NCBI GenBank assembly: GCA_013376735.1
Contig: VINJ01000001.1
Coordinates: 2,542,001 to 2,606,000 of the forward strand
Source: a bacterium Scap17
Lineage (GTDB): Bacteria > Pseudomonadota > Gammaproteobacteria > Pseudomonadales > Halomonadaceae
Direction of reading: 5' to 3'
DNA: 64,000 nt
The notes under the pieces are model-generated. The model did no database searches and was not told where the DNA came from. It saw only the letters and a program-made list of their open reading frames with translations. Shown one piece after another: positions 20,101-28,608 of the stretch; within the stretch, counting starts at the first letter, position 1; the number at the start of each line of letters is the position of its first letter. The position numbers were made by a program, and so were the translations under genes.

Positions 20101-23100
20101 ACGAATGGCAGGCCGCCAGCGCCGATGCGGACAGCCTGCCCGATTTACTGGATCTGGAAGACTTCGAGATTCGCGCCCCGCTGCTGCTCGATGACAGCAC
20201 ACTGCGCCTGACCCGCCTGTCACTGGACAGCGCCAATGGCACCATGCGTCTGGAGAGTCGTGAGACACGCGCGGAAGATGCCGACAAGTGGAATCTGCAC
20301 GCCGTGGCGCGTGCCTTCACCGCCACGCGTGGACGCCTGCTTGAGCGAGCCGCCCCGGTCATGCCGAGTCGCGCCGCCGATTTCGGCCGCGATGAGCACG
20401 TGGCGGCTGCCGCACAACTCGGCCTGCATTACGGCCCGCACTTCCGCGCCGCCGAGCAGATCTGGGTCGATGCGGGCGCCGACCATCACGCACCAGGCAC
20501 TGCGCGTCCGCAGGTGCTGGCCCGTTTCTCGCTGACCGAGGAAATGGCCAGCCAGGACGCCGACTTCCACCTGCACCCCGGCGTGCTCGACAGCGCCTTC
20601 CAGCTGTTCATTCCGCTGCTGGGCGTACTCAAGGGCCAGATGGCGGCCAGCAATGGCATGGCCTTCGTGCCGGTGCGTGTCGGTCGCCTGCAGGTGCGTG
20701 AGCAGGTACGCGCCTCACAGATCGTCACCGCGCGCGTCGTGCTGCGCTCGCGTGGCCCGCACTCCCTGTGCGCCGACTTCGAGCTGTTCGACGCCGAAGG
20801 CCGCGCCGTGGCAGTTGCCGAAGAGGCCCGCTTCCGCGCCGTACGCCTGGGACGTGACGGCACGGCACATCTGGATTACCTGGATATCGAACTGACTGCC
20901 GCACCGCATCCGCTGAGTCCGCGCCCTGCCGCCGCCCTGGCACTGGAGTCGCTGGTCGCCGAGGCGATGGCGCCTGAGCTTGTCTGCAGTGACGACACCA
21001 CTCATCCGCTGGCAGACAGCCAGTGCTTCCGCGATGAGCTGGAGCCGCTGCTCGACAGCCTGATGCTCGCCAGCGTCCACGAGACCCTGCTGCGTCACGC
21101 CGCGCCGGGCGACCCGGAACTGGCTCATCTCGATCACGAGGCGCTGTCGCGCTGGCAGCGCCGTTGTCCGCTGTTCAGCCGTGCTCTGCTCGACTGGGCC
21201 GAGTCACAAGGTCTGACGGAAGCACTCGACAGCGGCGACTGGCAGATCAACTCGCTGGATCTGCCCGCCGCCAATGACATCTGGCAGCTGCTGGTACGCG
21301 ACTACCCGGGCCAGTTCCCGTTGACGCATGCCGCCGGTCGCCTGCACCTGCACCTGGATGAATGGCTCAATCGCGGCATGCCCATGGGCGGGCAGTTAGA
21401 AGGCGCTCAGTCAGAAGGGACTCAGCTGGACGGCACCGCTGATGATGTGGTGGCAGACCGCGAGGCGCTGCTCTCGACGGACGCCAGTGCCGCGCTCGAA
21501 TATCTGCGCCAGCCGCTGATCCCGACGCTGCTCAAGACGGCGGTCGGCAATGCCGGCTGGCAGTGGTTGAGCGCACAGCTCGATCAACGCATCAGCAGCG
21601 CGCTTGCTACTCTGCCTGCCGGCCAGCGTCTCGATGTGCTGGAGCTGGGTGCCGGCGGCCCCTGGCTGGGCCAGCGTCTCGCGACACTGCGCGAGGCGGA
21701 TGCACGCAACGGTCGCTACGCAGCGCTGGATTACCGCTTCGTGGCCGCCAGTACCGGCGCCCTCAGTGAAGCCAACCGCCTGCAGGATGACCTGCCGCTG
21801 ATCGACGTGATCACGGGCGAGGCCTTCCAGGACACCGCCGCGACTGGCAAGACTCAGCTCGCCATCGTGCATCTGGACTTCGAGGCACCGTCACAGGCGC
21901 GCGAGCTGCTGACGGCGCTGATCGCGAATCTGGCCCCCGGCGCGCAGCTGCTGCTGTGTGGCTGTGAACCGGCGGCCTGGGCCGGACCGATTCTGGCCCT
22001 CGATGATGGTGAGCAGCTGCGCAGTCATCCGGGCATTGCGCAATGGCAGCGCCTCTTGACCCAACTGGGTCTCGACATCGAGTCACCAGCGCCTGCCAGC
22101 GATAGCCTAGCCAACGATAATCAGGGTACTGAAACATCAGGCGCCTGGTGGCTGTCCGCGACGCTTGCCGCTCAGACACCGCTCGCGGCTCTTGCGAAAA
22201 CCGCTGAAGGCCAGACGGCGGCAGGTGAATCAATCGAGAGTGAATCAGTGGAAGGCGAAGCAGTGGCAAGCCAGGCCGCCACGCTCTCCATCGCGTTGCT
22301 GGATAGCCCGCAGGCACCGGCGAATCAGGCACTGCTGACAAGCTTGAGCGACTCGCTGGCCGCGCGCGGTCATCAGGTCAGCCATCAGCGCCTGTCAGCC
22401 AGTCTGCCGGTGGATGCCTCCGCATTGATCGAGCAGCTTGGCGACGTTGATCATCTGATCGCGCTGCCCAGTGCTGCAGCGACAGGTGAGCAGAATGGTA
22501 CGGACAGCACCAACGCCCTCCAGTGCGCACGCCAACAGTTACTGACACAGGTTGCCCAGGCCTTTGACAGCGCTCAGGAGCAGGATGACAGCCGTCTCGC
22601 CCCGACCCTGTGGGTGCTGACACATGACGTGGCGACGCTGTGGCAGACAGATGGCGCCCCCGCCGCGATGCCACCGGCGGATGCGGCCGGCTGGGGCTTT
22701 GCGCGCAGCCTGGCCAACGAGAGCCAGTCGCTGGCCATTCGCCTGCTGGATACGCCGACGCTTGAGCACGACGCCGCCAGCATGTCGGCCTTGATGGGAG
22801 CACTGGTGCAGGAACTCGAAGCGCCGGATCACGAGCAGGAAGTGGTGCTGGATGCCACTGGCGCACGCTTTGCGACACGCCTGCGTCAGGTGGCGGCGCC
22901 TCAGCAGGCCGCTGGCGCAGAGAATGCCCGCTTGCAGGCATCTGGAACCCAGCGCCACGGCGTCAGCCTCGGCTTCAGCCAGCCCGGCCAATTGCGCAAT
23001 CTGGAATGGCAGCCACGCATATTGCCCGCCGTGGCAGCCGGCGAAGTCGAAGTGCGTGTCGAGGCAACCGGCCTCAACTTCCGCGATGTCATGTACACTC

Positions 23101-25289
23101 TCGGCCTGCTGTCGGATGAAGCCATCGAACACGGCTTCTCCGGCCCGAGCCTGGGACTCGAGTTCTCCGGCATCGTCACTCAGGCCGGCGCCAATGCCGA
23201 ATTCACGATCGGTGAGCGCGTGGTCGGCTTCGGCCCGGCCAGCTTCTCCGATCGTCTGGTGATCGCCGACACCGCGCTGGCCCGTGTGCCTCAGGGCGTC
23301 AGCCTGGAAGCCGCGGCGACCATTCCAACCACCTTCTTCACCGTCTACTACGCGCTCAAGCATCTGGCGCGCTTGGAAGAAGGCGAGAAGGTGCTGATTC
23401 ACGGTGCCGCCGGCGGCGTGGGCATCGCGGCGCTGCAGATCGCCGAGTGGCTGGGCGCCGAGGTGTTCGCGACCGTCGGTTCGCCCGCCAAGCGTGACTT
23501 CCTGGCGCTGATGGGCATCGACAACGTCTATGACTCGCGCAGCCATGGCTTCGCCGAGGATATCCTGGCCGATCTTGCTGCACGCCAGCAGCGCGACCCA
23601 TCCGTCGATGCACGTGGCGTCGATGTGGTGCTCAATTCGCTGGCCGGTGAAGCCATCGCCCAGAACCTGCGCGTACTCAAGCCGTTCGGGCGTTTCTGTG
23701 AGCTGGGCAAGCGCGACTTCTACGAGAACACCCCGATGGGGCTGCGTCCGTTCCGCAACAACTTGAGCTACTTCGGCATCGACTCCGATCAGCTGATGAA
23801 GGAATGCCCGGGCCTGACCACGCGCCTGTTCCGCGAGATGATGGCGCTGTTCGAGGATGGCACCCTGGCGCCGCTGCCCTACACCACCTTCGATGCCAGC
23901 CAGGTGGTAGAAGCCTTCCGTTACATGCAGCAGGCCCGCCAGATCGGCAAGGTCGTCGTCACTCAGCATACTGCCGAACACGCCGCTGAGAAGACAGCTA
24001 GTGCAGTGCCCCATCAGCCCGATACGGTCGCGGCCGATCAAAAGACACTGACGATCGACTCGGCGGGCAGCTATCTGGTCACCGGCGGTCTGGGCGGCTT
24101 TGGCCTGCGCAGCGCCGAGTGGCTGGCCGCACAGGGCGCGCGTGAGCTGGTCCTGCTCGGACGCTCCGGCGCGGCCAGTGAAGAAGCGCAACAAGGCGTC
24201 GCGCGTCTCAAGGCCCAAGGCGTGAACGTGCATGCGCTGGCCTGTGATGTCGCCGACGAAGCCGCGTTATCCAAGGTGTTCGCACGCTTCGGCAAGTCCG
24301 CTGAAGATGATGGCATCGCCCCGCTCAAGGGCATCATTCATGCCGCCGCGGTGATCGATGACGCGCTGATTCGCCACCTCGATGCCGAACGCATCCAGCG
24401 CGTGATGACGCCGAAGCTGGAAGGTGCGCGTCTGCTGGATCGTTTGAGTGGTGAACATGCACTGGACTTCTTCGTGCTCTACTCCTCGGCCACCACCCTG
24501 TTCGGCAACCCGGGACAGAGCGTCTACGTGGCGGCCAACCACTGGCTGGAGGGCCTCGCCGCCAACCGTCGTGCCCGTGGCCTGCCCGCTACCTGCGCCC
24601 GCTGGGGGGCGATCGAGGATGCCGGCTTCCTGGCACGCAACGAGAAGACCCGCGAAGCACTCAAGAATCGTCTCGGCGGTGATGCGCTGATGGCAGACCA
24701 CGCGCTGGCCTGTCTCGGCGAGATGATCAGTGCAGATCAGAACGCCCAGGCTCTCGGCCTGCCTGGCCGCTCACTGGGCGTGCTGGAACTGGACTGGGGC
24801 GCGCTTGCGCGCTTCCTGCCGACCGCCGCCACGCCACGCTTCGAGGAAATTTCCCGCCGCGCCGGTGAGGATGACAACAGCCAGGCGCAGCAGGATGATA
24901 TCGCCGCCGCACTGGCAGGTTTGAGCGGTGAAGCGCTGCAGACCGCCATCGTCGAGATTCTCAAGGGCGAGCTGAGCAAGATTCTGTTGATCGACGCCAG
25001 CGCCATCGACGTCAACAAGAGCGTCTACGACATGGGCTTCGACTCGCTGATGGGGGTCGAGCTGATGACGGCAGTCGAGGCACGCCTGGGAATCAGCATT
25101 CCGGTGATGATGATCAGCGAAGCCGCCACCCTGTGGCGCCTCGCGGAGCGCCTGATGCACAAGATGGGCAACGCCGACGGCGAGGAAGCCGAAAGCAACT
25201 CCGAAGACCAGGCCATGGCACAGCTGGTGAAGCAGCATGGTGGAGACGCCATCACTCAAGGAGAAGACTCGGCCGTCGTAAGCAAATAA
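17145..25289 (+). CDS. Type I polyketide/fatty-acid synthase of the capsule locus, RkpA-like (KS-AT-DH-MT?-ER-KR-ACP)
   Basis: Large iterative-looking synthase of 2714 residues, started at the ATG at 17145 (AGGAG upstream, overlapping the previous stop). Domains in order: KS about 1-425 with active Cys172 in DTACSSS plus EAHGTGT and NMGHLE; AT about 550-880 with GHSVGE (Ser650) and the AFHSP type usually taken as malonyl-specific; DH about 935-1240 with HQVGESAVFP (His964) and GVLDSAFQ; a methyltransferase-like region about 1440-1620 with LELGAGG but otherwise degenerate; a structural pseudo-KR region; ER about 1940-2270 with HGAAGGVG; KR about 2310-2500 with GGLGGFG and Tyr2461; ACP with DSL (Ser2634). 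There is no thioesterase. A full reducing set implies a saturated acyl chain. Gene context (SDR, LTA-synthase-like, oxoamine synthase, KpsS) matches rhizobial RkpA, proposed to make a lipid for K-antigen. Confidence 0.93.
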   Translation: MTRRVAIIGAASRFPGTTQATLWDDLLAGKDMVTEVADDRWSKESLSHPDKKAPGMSYSFAAGSLGDITGFDPAFFGISPREAASMDPQQRILLEMSWEAIEHAGIPAEKMRGSRCGVFMGIASLDYSYRMADDLSAIGPNTATGNTSSVASNRLSYAFDLHGPSLSLDTACSSSLVAFHQACQSIRSGETDMALTGGISLHLHPYGFLIFSKATMLSKTGRCQVFDEAGDGYARSEGGGVFLLKDLDQAIADGDRILAVVASSVVNTDGYKSGLTVPNPAAQIQLMEQACEQAGIQPDEIDYLEAHGTGTAVGDPLETRAIGAAIGQKRTSPLPIGSIKSNMGHLETASGVAGLAKALGVIAHREVPATIKIQRLNPKIRTDEWNLDIVTRPRKLKAEGRLVVGVNSFGFGGANAHVLLESAPEQSVAQPHTEGEETPPLRLSARSPQALKQSALELEEHLRELAAHDMAPSLYDLAWQLAARREHHVHGALLSADTYATLLEDLDALASEGDLGDHPRITLADRLPALPSASDNDASPRATTNAPTSVQERGPVFVYSGNGCQWAGMGRALLEESASVRACLERLDAAFRDFNGFELLKELDGSLSEKGENRLDATEIAQPALFALQVAVTEWLIERGIRPAAVTGHSVGEVAAAWASGALTLEQATRVIFQRSYHQGRTRGTGAMMAVGLGECEMHEWLEQPQWASLSLAGINGPRGTTLAGERELLEALSKELSAQGTFARVLGLDYAFHSPAMDPIKSGLLESLDGLTPRATHTPFISTVTGSVIAGEQLDARYWWENIRQPVMFEAAVTSLVNWHSETEENATLGRHRLLIEIGAHPILRSYLNDILKARSDEAPTGQVLASLDRRHAGVDALEHLRGRVLLSGAVDITGLFPVAGQFVELPSYPWQRIPCWIQTTSESQRLLDRHYVHPLLGYRLVQQRLTWEAQLDTQKVAWLADHQVGESAVFPGAGYLEQCLAAAHEWQAASADADSLPDLLDLEDFEIRAPLLLDDSTLRLTRLSLDSANGTMRLESRETRAEDADKWNLHAVARAFTATRGRLLERAAPVMPSRAADFGRDEHVAAAAQLGLHYGPHFRAAEQIWVDAGADHHAPGTARPQVLARFSLTEEMASQDADFHLHPGVLDSAFQLFIPLLGVLKGQMAASNGMAFVPVRVGRLQVREQVRASQIVTARVVLRSRGPHSLCADFELFDAEGRAVAVAEEARFRAVRLGRDGTAHLDYLDIELTAAPHPLSPRPAAALALESLVAEAMAPELVCSDDTTHPLADSQCFRDELEPLLDSLMLASVHETLLRHAAPGDPELAHLDHEALSRWQRRCPLFSRALLDWAESQGLTEALDSGDWQINSLDLPAANDIWQLLVRDYPGQFPLTHAAGRLHLHLDEWLNRGMPMGGQLEGAQSEGTQLDGTADDVVADREALLSTDASAALEYLRQPLIPTLLKTAVGNAGWQWLSAQLDQRISSALATLPAGQRLDVLELGAGGPWLGQRLATLREADARNGRYAALDYRFVAASTGALSEANRLQDDLPLIDVITGEAFQDTAATGKTQLAIVHLDFEAPSQARELLTALIANLAPGAQLLLCGCEPAAWAGPILALDDGEQLRSHPGIAQWQRLLTQLGLDIESPAPASDSLANDNQGTETSGAWWLSATLAAQTPLAALAKTAEGQTAAGESIESESVEGEAVASQAATLSIALLDSPQAPANQALLTSLSDSLAARGHQVSHQRLSASLPVDASALIEQLGDVDHLIALPSAAATGEQNGTDSTNALQCARQQLLTQVAQAFDSAQEQDDSRLAPTLWVLTHDVATLWQTDGAPAAMPPADAAGWGFARSLANESQSLAIRLLDTPTLEHDAASMSALMGALVQELEAPDHEQEVVLDATGARFATRLRQVAAPQQAAGAENARLQASGTQRHGVSLGFSQPGQLRNLEWQPRILPAVAAGEVEVRVEATGLNFRDVMYTLGLLSDEAIEHGFSGPSLGLEFSGIVTQAGANAEFTIGERVVGFGPASFSDRLVIADTALARVPQGVSLEAAATIPTTFFTVYYALKHLARLEEGEKVLIHGAAGGVGIAALQIAEWLGAEVFATVGSPAKRDFLALMGIDNVYDSRSHGFAEDILADLAARQQRDPSVDARGVDVVLNSLAGEAIAQNLRVLKPFGRFCELGKRDFYENTPMGLRPFRNNLSYFGIDSDQLMKECPGLTTRLFREMMALFEDGTLAPLPYTTFDASQVVEAFRYMQQARQIGKVVVTQHTAEHAAEKTASAVPHQPDTVAADQKTLTIDSAGSYLVTGGLGGFGLRSAEWLAAQGARELVLLGRSGAASEEAQQGVARLKAQGVNVHALACDVADEAALSKVFARFGKSAEDDGIAPLKGIIHAAAVIDDALIRHLDAERIQRVMTPKLEGARLLDRLSGEHALDFFVLYSSATTLFGNPGQSVYVAANHWLEGLAANRRARGLPATCARWGAIEDAGFLARNEKTREALKNRLGGDALMADHALACLGEMISADQNAQALGLPGRSLGVLELDWGALARFLPTAATPRFEEISRRAGEDDNSQAQQDDIAAALAGLSGEALQTAIVEILKGELSKILLIDASAIDVNKSVYDMGFDSLMGVELMTAVEARLGISIPVMMISEAATLWRLAERLMHKMGNADGEEAESNSEDQAMAQLVKQHGGDAITQGEDSAVVSK

Positions 25290-25310
25290 GCGTAAACGCA
25301 TCAAGTCACG

Positions 25311-25347
25311 GGCGAGAGCGGGTAACACTACCGCTCTCGCCTTTTTT
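25311..25347 (+). terminator. Strong intrinsic terminator after the polyketide synthase
   Basis: A perfect 11-bp GC-rich stem (25311-25321 with 25331-25341) with a 9-base loop, followed by six T. It ends the operon that contains the synthase, so the small protein and the oxoamine synthase downstream need their own promoter, which must lie in about 25348-25557. Confidence 0.92.
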
Positions 25348-25557
25348 CTATCAGGGATCTGGGATGCAGATCATGCGGGATGGAACTTGCCATCGAATGA
25401 AACTAGTGAAACCATACTTTCGGCTGAATTTTAGCATAAGCTAAACCAAGGTTCGTTCAGCTGTCATCGCAGTACATGGAGCACTCGGTTGTTCACCAGG
25501 TAACGCCCAAGCCATGGCCGACTTGATGGCTTCTCATTGTTGATGGAGAAAATCCTC

Positions 25558-25896
25558 ATGGACGAAATGACCATCCTGTCCGTCAATGTACATCGTGATC
25601 TCAACGATCATGCTCCCCTGTCGATCATGACCAGCGCCGAGGGTTTCACCCTACTGCTCGCCAAGACCGACAGCACGACCTATCTCGTGATCGCCCAGCA
25701 TATGGGCCGCACAGTGTCGACGGTAGAGCTCGCCTCAGTACGCTATGCCGACTTTATCATCCAGCTAATTGATGAGCACATTCGACAACATCCGGGGCTA
25801 GAGTGTGAGGAGCTGGATATGCACATTCGGCTAAAAGCCAGGGACCATATCCCCCGCACCCCCTTGCCTGACGATTTCATGGCACCTGATGCGTGA
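25558..25896 (+). CDS. Small conserved-looking protein of unknown function between synthase and oxoamine synthase
   Basis: I do not recognise a family. The ATG at 25558 has GGAG nine bases upstream (upstream TTG and ATG options at 25537 and 25543 are weaker), giving 112 residues. Codon use is GC3-rich like the neighbouring capsule genes, which supports a real gene. The sequence is soluble and alpha/beta-looking, with no signal peptide or membrane segment. It is acidic, with a hydrophobic core stretch (FTLLLAKTDSTTYLVIA) and a helix rich in Ile (YADFIIQLIDEHI). Being placed between two lipid-synthesis genes, it might be an accessory protein of that pathway. The 322-bp gap that follows has no supported gene. 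Confidence 0.6.
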   Translation: MDEMTILSVNVHRDLNDHAPLSIMTSAEGFTLLLAKTDSTTYLVIAQHMGRTVSTVELASVRYADFIIQLIDEHIRQHPGLECEELDMHIRLKARDHIPRTPLPDDFMAPDA

Positions 25897-26218
25897 TTCT
25901 TTCCATGATGTTTCGGGGGATAGGCGGGAAGACCGAGCGGCTAACGCATTGAAAAGGCATGCGAGTCTCGATAAGGGGCATTATTGTGTGCGCAACGCCC
26001 CGTGCCGTCCCCCTCTTCGACCAGCATGATCTCAGTGCACTCACGAACTCGCACGCTTGCCTACAAGACGCCTCCTGAAAGCCTGAGAGATTCGTCCCCA
26101 CACCTGCAAAGACTTGCCCTCTTGCGCGTGCACACTCATCATCGGGGAAAAGACTGCTTCTACTTCAAGGACTTCCTCTTTGGCATCTCGTCACTCCTCC
26201 GGCCCCAACCCCCGCGAC

Positions 26219-27556
26219 ATGAAACAACAGTTGTTGGACAAAGCGCGTGCCCGTCGCACCCAAGCTACCGCCGCCATGGCGGGCGAGGCTGACAATGATG
26301 TGTTTGCCCCCAGGACACCGACACTGGAGATCAGCGACGACTTCGTGCGCTTCGATCGCCAACCGGGCTATCAGCAGCTCAGCATGATGCAGCAGGCCGG
26401 CGCCGCCTTTGGCGTGCCGGAACCCTTCTTTCGCGTGCATGAAGGCTGCGCCGGTGCCACGACGCGTATCGAGGGGCGTGAGCTGGTCAACTTCGCCAGC
26501 TACAACTACCTCGACTACTCGCGCCATCCGGAAGTGGTCAAGGCCGCGTCTGACGCTGCCGCGCACTATGGCACCTCGGTATCGGCCTCACGCGCCGTCT
26601 CCGGCGAGCGACCGATCCACCAGCAGCTGGAAGCCGCCGTCGCGCGCACCTACGACGTCGAGGATGCGGTGGTCTTCGTCAGTGGCCACGCCACCAATGT
26701 CTCCACGCTGGGCTATCTGCTCGGCCCGAAGGACCTGATCCTGCATGACGAGTGGATCCACAACAGCTCGCTGGTCGGCGCCCAGCTGTCCGGCGCCCGC
26801 CGCATGCCGTTCGCGCACAATGACCCGGACGCGCTGGAAGCGCTGTTGCGTGCCCAGCGGGGCAAGTTCGAGCGCGTGCTGATCGTCACCGAAGGCCTCT
26901 ACAGCATGGACGGCGACGTGCCGGACCTGCCGCGCCTGATCGCCCTCAAGCAGAAGTACCGCTGCTGGCTGATGGTCGACGAAGCGCACTCCTTCGGCGT
27001 GCTCGGCGAGCGCGGTCTCGGCCTGAGGGAGCATTACGACATCGCTGCGCGTGACGTCGATATCTGGATGGGCACGATGAGCAAGACGCTATCCGGCTGC
27101 GGCGGCTATATCGCCGGCTGCAAGGAATTGGTCAGCATGCTGCGCTACTTCGCGCCGGGCTTCCTCTACTCGGTGGGCATGCCAGCACAGGTCGCCGCCC
27201 CATCGCTGAAGATTCTCGAACTGCTCCAGGGCGATGATGCCAGGCAGCGCATCGCCCGGCTGCACGCCGTCTCCGGCTACTTCCTCAAGCGCGCCCGCGC
27301 CTTGGGACTCGATGTCGGCGACAGCCTGGGCGTTGCCGTCGTGCCGGTGATTCTGGGCAGCTCGCTGGTGGCCGCTCGCCTCTCCAACCAGCTATTCGAG
27401 GCAGGCTTCAACGTCCAGCCCATCCTGCACCCCGCCGTGCCGGAGAAGAGCGCGCGGCTGCGCTTCTTCCTCTCCTGCGAGCACACCGAAGCGCAGGTCG
27501 ACGCCGTCCTCGACACGCTCATGCAGCAACTGAGCAATATCAAGGCGGGTCTTTGA
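26219..27556 (+). CDS. PLP-dependent alpha-oxoamine synthase (serine palmitoyltransferase/AONS family), RkpG-like
   Basis: Enzyme family that condenses an acyl thioester with an amino acid, with loss of CO2, to give an alpha-amino ketone. From the ATG at 26219 it has 445 residues. Visible marks are SYNYLDYS near the N-terminus, the substrate-loop SGHATNVSTLG, DEAHSFGVLGERG (PLP Asp and His) and MGTMSKTLSGCGG with the Schiff-base Lys. The start is uncertain: a TTG at 26180 has AGGA eight bases upstream, and an open frame reaches 26114. Since the synthase upstream lacks a thioesterase, this enzyme is a good candidate for releasing its chain as a sphingoid-like aminoketone (inference). Rhizobial RkpG is the positional equivalent. 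Confidence 0.9.
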   Translation: MKQQLLDKARARRTQATAAMAGEADNDVFAPRTPTLEISDDFVRFDRQPGYQQLSMMQQAGAAFGVPEPFFRVHEGCAGATTRIEGRELVNFASYNYLDYSRHPEVVKAASDAAAHYGTSVSASRAVSGERPIHQQLEAAVARTYDVEDAVVFVSGHATNVSTLGYLLGPKDLILHDEWIHNSSLVGAQLSGARRMPFAHNDPDALEALLRAQRGKFERVLIVTEGLYSMDGDVPDLPRLIALKQKYRCWLMVDEAHSFGVLGERGLGLREHYDIAARDVDIWMGTMSKTLSGCGGYIAGCKELVSMLRYFAPGFLYSVGMPAQVAAPSLKILELLQGDDARQRIARLHAVSGYFLKRARALGLDVGDSLGVAVVPVILGSSLVAARLSNQLFEAGFNVQPILHPAVPEKSARLRFFLSCEHTEAQVDAVLDTLMQQLSNIKAGL

Positions 27557-27670
27557 CCAGACTCATGAGCCAGAGGTGTGAACCAGAGTGACAAGTCAGC
27601 GCAGGAAGTCAGAATCGTGAGCCAAGGCTGATCGGGATTTCGCAGCCTTCGCTGCTGACATCCCACAACG

Positions 27671-27708
27671 AAAAACGCGGCCCTGCTTTTCAGCGGGGCC
27701 GCGTTTTT
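27671..27708. terminator. Bidirectional intrinsic terminator between convergent genes
   Basis: A 13-bp inverted repeat with A-tract and T-tract ends (27671-27683 with 27696-27708) lies between the oxoamine synthase (plus) and the DsbA-like gene (minus), and can serve both. The rest of the 192-bp gap has no gene. Confidence 0.88.
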
Positions 27709-27748
27709 ATCACGACAAGAATCAGTGGCGGAGCCAGATGTCAGTGGC

Positions 27749-28405
27749 TCAAGACTGCTCTGCCATCAGTTCGCTCAGCACCTGCTCGAACACTTCCTTG
27801 GGCTGAGCACCGCTCAGGGCACTGCGGCGGTTGAAGACGAAGGTCGGCACGCTGGAGATCCCCATCTGCTTCCAGTAGTTCTCATGCTGGACGACCTGCT
27901 CACGTGCCTCGGCGTCATCGAGTTGCGCGAGACTTTCCGTGGCATCCAGCCCGACCGCAGCCAGCGAGTCCGCCATCACGGCGCGGTCCGACATATCCTT
28001 CTGCAGTGCGAAGAAGTCCGCGAAGAACTGCATCATCAGGTCATGCTGCATGCCTTGCTCGGCGGCATACTCGAGCAGCACGTGCAGCTCGAAGGTATTG
28101 ACCATGCGCATGTCGTCGAAGTAGTTGAAGACCAACCCTTCCTCCGCCGCCAGGTTGGCGAGGTTCTGGCGCGCCTCGACACTGCCCTTGGGCGTGGTGC
28201 CGTACTTGCGTTCAGAGTGCGCGCGCAGGTTCTCGCCATGGGCCGGCATGCCCGGGTTCAGCTCGAAGGGCTGCCATTCGATCTCGACCTTGTCTTCCAG
28301 ACCCAGTGACTGAATGGCGCTCTCGAGGCGCTTGTAGCCAATGATGCACCACGGGCACACCACATCGGAGACGATGTCGATCTTGAGCTTGTCTTGCATA
28401 TCCAT
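27749..28405 (-). CDS. DsbA-family oxidoreductase, FrnE type
   Basis: Thioredoxin-fold protein of 218 residues without a signal peptide, hence probably cytoplasmic. The redox motif CPWC is at about residues 18-21 in DVVCPWCIIGYKRLE. The C-terminal part carries the SVPTFVFNRRSALSGAQP cis-Pro loop typical of the FrnE/2-hydroxychromene-2-carboxylate isomerase-like group. The length fits the family. It is the last gene of the minus-strand series and is probably not functionally part of the polysaccharide locus. The 203 bp upstream (28406-28608) hold no supported gene. Confidence 0.88.
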   Translation of the reverse strand: MDMQDKLKIDIVSDVVCPWCIIGYKRLESAIQSLGLEDKVEIEWQPFELNPGMPAHGENLRAHSERKYGTTPKGSVEARQNLANLAAEEGLVFNYFDDMRMVNTFELHVLLEYAAEQGMQHDLMMQFFADFFALQKDMSDRAVMADSLAAVGLDATESLAQLDDAEAREQVVQHENYWKQMGISSVPTFVFNRRSALSGAQPKEVFEQVLSELMAEQS

Positions 28406-28608
28406 TCTCCTGAGCGGCGAGGCAAGGCGCCTTACCGCTCGTCAATATTCGTGAGCGACTGCTCAAATTTGCGCATACTGTAGACCCCGTGCGTGCTCAG
28501 GTCAAAGCCTCTCCAGAGTGCCGAAGCGGCAGAGTGTCGAATCGCCAGAGCGCCAAGCGCTGAACGCTGTCGCCTCTTCAGGTCTGACATTCCATGCAAA
28601 CATCCCGA

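Noticed and set aside
22539-24233. 564-residue open frame on the minus strand inside the synthase gene
   Set aside because: Antisense shadow of a GC-rich gene; the plus-strand frame has complete PKS domains and this one has no family motif.
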